Below, piece by piece: positions 13,439-15,478 of a stretch of DNA of 15,478 nucleotides. Every line of letters begins with the position of its first letter. Position 1 is the stretch's first letter. The stretch comes from Deltaproteobacteria bacterium (lineage in GTDB: Bacteria; Desulfobacterota; DSM-4660; Desulfatiglandales; B25-G16). The position numbers and the translations under genes were made by a program. Under the pieces are notes generated by a model, which made no database searches, was not told the DNA's origin, and saw nothing but the letters and a program-made list of their open reading frames with translations. The stretch is taken from NCBI GenBank assembly GCA_020355145.1, contig CP070660.1:945228-960705 (forward strand), given 5' to 3'.

Positions 13439-14698
13439 ATGCCAATGACCATAACTGAAAAGATATTGGCACGGCATGCCAATCTTGAGTATGTCTCGCC
13501 TGGAGACCTAATAGAGGTCAATGTAGACATGGCCCTAGCCAATGATATCACCGCACCTCTGGCTATAAAGGTCTTTAAAGAGGTAGGGGCTCGTAAGGTA
13601 TTTGATCCCCAGAAGATTGCCCTTATCCCCGACCATTTTGTCCCCAATAAGGACATTGAATCTGCCGAGCAGGCCAAGGTAATGCGCGAATTCTCGGCAC
13701 AACATCAAATCGTGCATTACTATGAGGTTGGGCGATCCGGCATTGAACATGTCATACTACCTGAAATGGGGTTGGTTATACCAGGGGATCTGGTCATTGG
13801 TGCGGACAGCCACACCTGTACCTACGGGGCATTGGGGGTCTTTTCCTCTGGTGTTGGGAGCACCGATCTAGGGGTAATAATGGCCACCGGGAAGACCTGG
13901 CTCAAGGTGCCACCAACAATCAAACTGGACTACGAGGGTAGTTTACCCCCCTGGGTAGAGGGGAAGGATCTGATTCTATATACCTTGGGCAAGCTGGGGA
14001 TTGATGGTGCCAACTACAAATCCCTGGAATTTTCAGGGGCCGTTATCCGTGGACTTTCCATGGATCAAAGGTTTACTATGGCCAACATGGCTGTTGAGGC
14101 AGGTGCAAAAAACGGCATTATGGGGCCAGATGAAACTACCATGGCCTATGTTGCCCAGAGGTCAAACAGAAGGCCTTCGATCTTCACCAGTGATCCCGAT
14201 GCAGGATATGAAAAGGTAATCAAGATAGAGGTGGATAAGATTGAACCTCAGATAGCCTTTCCCCATTCCCCGGCCAATGTCCGGCCTTTATCGCAGGTTG
14301 GGGATATAACACTGGATCAGGTCTTCATAGGGTCGTGTACCAATGGCCGAATGGAAGACATTCGGGCGGCGGCCACGATTCTAAAGGATAGGAAAGTAGC
14401 GAAGGGAACCAGGCTTATAGTCATACCTGGATCCCAGTCAATATATAGACGGGCTATCAAAGAGGGGATTATCCAGACGTTGATTGATGCCGGTGCGGTC
14501 ATTGGCCCCCCATGCTGTGGGCCATGTCTGGGTGGTCACCTGGGCATTCTAGCTGAGGGAGAGAGGGCTATCTCTACTAGCAACCGAAATTTTGTGGGCC
14601 GGATGGGGCATCCAAAAAGCGAGGTATATCTAGCCAGTCCAGCGATAGCAGCTGCCTCTGCTGTTTTGGGACGTATTGCCGGACCGGAGGGGCTTTAG
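13439..14698 (+). CDS. leuC: 3-isopropylmalate dehydratase large subunit
   Basis: Aconitase-family [4Fe-4S] subunit that isomerises 2- to 3-isopropylmalate with LeuD. The 419-residue protein is the shorter homoaconitase/archaeal-like LeuC type, not the roughly 466-residue enterobacterial form. Cluster ligands are C300 in FIGSCTNGR, and C360 and C363 in PPCCGPCLGGH. GADSHTCTYGALG (121-133) is the conserved substrate loop. This type is often able to handle citramalate as well, which fits its place beside cimA. A second in-frame ATG at 13445 is possible. No strong Shine-Dalgarno is seen, only GGGA and GAAAG. Confidence 0.93.
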   Translation: MPMTITEKILARHANLEYVSPGDLIEVNVDMALANDITAPLAIKVFKEVGARKVFDPQKIALIPDHFVPNKDIESAEQAKVMREFSAQHQIVHYYEVGRSGIEHVILPEMGLVIPGDLVIGADSHTCTYGALGVFSSGVGSTDLGVIMATGKTWLKVPPTIKLDYEGSLPPWVEGKDLILYTLGKLGIDGANYKSLEFSGAVIRGLSMDQRFTMANMAVEAGAKNGIMGPDETTMAYVAQRSNRRPSIFTSDPDAGYEKVIKIEVDKIEPQIAFPHSPANVRPLSQVGDITLDQVFIGSCTNGRMEDIRAAATILKDRKVAKGTRLIVIPGSQSIYRRAIKEGIIQTLIDAGAVIGPPCCGPCLGGHLGILAEGERAISTSNRNFVGRMGHPKSEVYLASPAIAAASAVLGRIAGPEGL

Positions 14699-15205
14699 AT
14701 GAAACTTCAGGGAAGGGTATGGAAATTTGGGGATAATGTGGATACAGATCTCATCATCCCGGCGAGGTTTCTCAATGTATCCGATAAGGATGAGCTTGCC
14801 AGAAATTGCTTTACTGACCTGAGGCCTGATTTTGTCAATAAAGTTAGCCTTGGTGATTTCATTGTGGCAGGGGAAAATTTTGGTTGTGGTTCCTCAAGGG
14901 AACATGCCCCATTAGCCATAAGATCTGCTGGGATCAGTGTAATTATTGCAAGGAGCTTTGCCAGGATATTTTACCGAAACGCCTTTAATATAGGTCTTCC
15001 AATATTGGAATCCAAAGAGGCATCTACCTCTATTGAGGAAGGCAATCGGGTATCTGTTGATCTTTCAACTGGTGAGATTGTTAATACGGATACCGGGGAG
15101 AGGTATTTTGCCAGGCCCATCCCGGATTTTATGAGAGAGATAGTGGGGAACGGGGGACTGGTGGAATATATCAAGAAAAAGGGATTGGCTAAACAAGAGA
15201 TGTAA
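14699..15205 (+). CDS. leuD: 3-isopropylmalate dehydratase small subunit
   Basis: Swivelling small subunit that completes the active site of LeuC. The 168-residue length matches the short archaeal-like LeuD that partners the short LeuC type. GDNVDTDLIIPARFL (11-25) and the active-site GENFGCGSSREHAP block (58-71) are diagnostic, with YRNAFNIGLP following. Its ATG comes directly after the leuC stop with no gap, so the two are coupled and made in equal amounts. GGAGGGG inside the end of leuC serves as ribosome-binding site. The specificity loop (ARFLNVSD) does not by itself tell isopropylmalate from citramalate activity. Confidence 0.94.
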   Translation: MKLQGRVWKFGDNVDTDLIIPARFLNVSDKDELARNCFTDLRPDFVNKVSLGDFIVAGENFGCGSSREHAPLAIRSAGISVIIARSFARIFYRNAFNIGLPILESKEASTSIEEGNRVSVDLSTGEIVNTDTGERYFARPIPDFMREIVGNGGLVEYIKKKGLAKQEM

Positions 15206-15232
15206 TGAACCTGAAGAAGGGAGGTATTAGAC

Positions 15233-15478
15233 GTGGAATTAACCGGGGCTAAGATCATAATGGAGATCCTGAAAGAAGAGGGGGTTGATACTGTATTTGG
15301 TATAACTGGCGGTGCTGCTATTGAGATGTACGATGAGCTAGCCAAGACCGATATCCGGCATATTATGGTCAGGCATGAGCAGGGGGCCGTACACGCAGCA
15401 GATGGTTATGCAAGGGCAAAAAAGGATGTAGGGGTATGCATGGTGACCTCTGGCCCAGGGGCAACCAATACAGTATCA
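15233..15478 (+). CDS. ilvB: Acetolactate synthase large subunit, 5' part
   Basis: The window ends after 82 in-frame codons of a ThDP-dependent enzyme. GGGAGGT lies about eight bases upstream of a GTG start. The N-terminal Pyr domain shows the ThDP-activating Glu (E49) in MVRHEQGAVHAADGYARA and the TSGPGATNT loop (72-80), as in IlvB. FGITGGAAIEMYDEL replaces the more usual FGYPGGA, so a related ThDP enzyme cannot be fully excluded. Context after leuD strongly supports acetolactate/acetohydroxybutyrate synthesis for Val, Leu and Ile. The remaining three quarters lie outside the window. Confidence 0.82.
   Translation, partial: MELTGAKIIMEILKEEGVDTVFGITGGAAIEMYDELAKTDIRHIMVRHEQGAVHAADGYARAKKDVGVCMVTSGPGATNTVS

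Overview
This window is a chromosomal amino-acid biosynthesis locus from a bacterium with mid-range GC. Gene order, a GSU1798-type citramalate synthase, the short LeuC/LeuD pair, and heavy use of leader-peptide attenuation fit a Deltaproteobacteria/Desulfobacterota-like organism. That placement is inference; no marker gene is present.

Layout. On the minus strand lie aroK and aroC (shikimate kinase, chorismate synthase), the last parts of the chorismate pathway. Diverging from them on the plus strand is a complete trp operon, trpE-G-D-C-F-B-A. It is interrupted twice by non-coding, repeat-rich inserts, between trpD and trpC and between trpC and trpF. After a terminator comes a branched-chain block: cimA (citramalate synthase), leuA, leuC, leuD and the start of an acetolactate-synthase-like ilvB that runs off the window.

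Regulation is the most interesting part. Three leader-peptide attenuators can be read directly. (1) Ahead of aroK on the minus strand: a near-consensus promoter, a 26-codon leader with Trp-Glu-Gly-Tyr-Tyr-Phe-Tyr-Phe-Phe, and a terminator with a mutually exclusive antiterminator. (2) Ahead of trpE: a 22-codon leader with three consecutive Trp codons and a 1:2/2:3/3:4 fold, followed by a second terminator whose 5' arm can pair with the first terminator's 3' arm, giving a possible six-segment chain. (3) Ahead of cimA: a 39-codon leader rich in Ile, Leu and Val, with a 15-bp antiterminator facing a strong terminator. The aro and trp attenuators stand back to back in under 500 bases and share the same CCGTGGG/CCCACGG terminator core.

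How it works together. aroK/aroC supply chorismate, which trpE/G commit to tryptophan. The aro leader appears to read all three aromatic amino acids, the trp leader only Trp. In the second block CimA starts isoleucine synthesis from pyruvate and acetyl-CoA, LeuA starts leucine synthesis, LeuCD can serve both isomerisations, and IlvB supplies later steps. The Ile/Leu/Val leader would sense their end products. leuB is not in the window.
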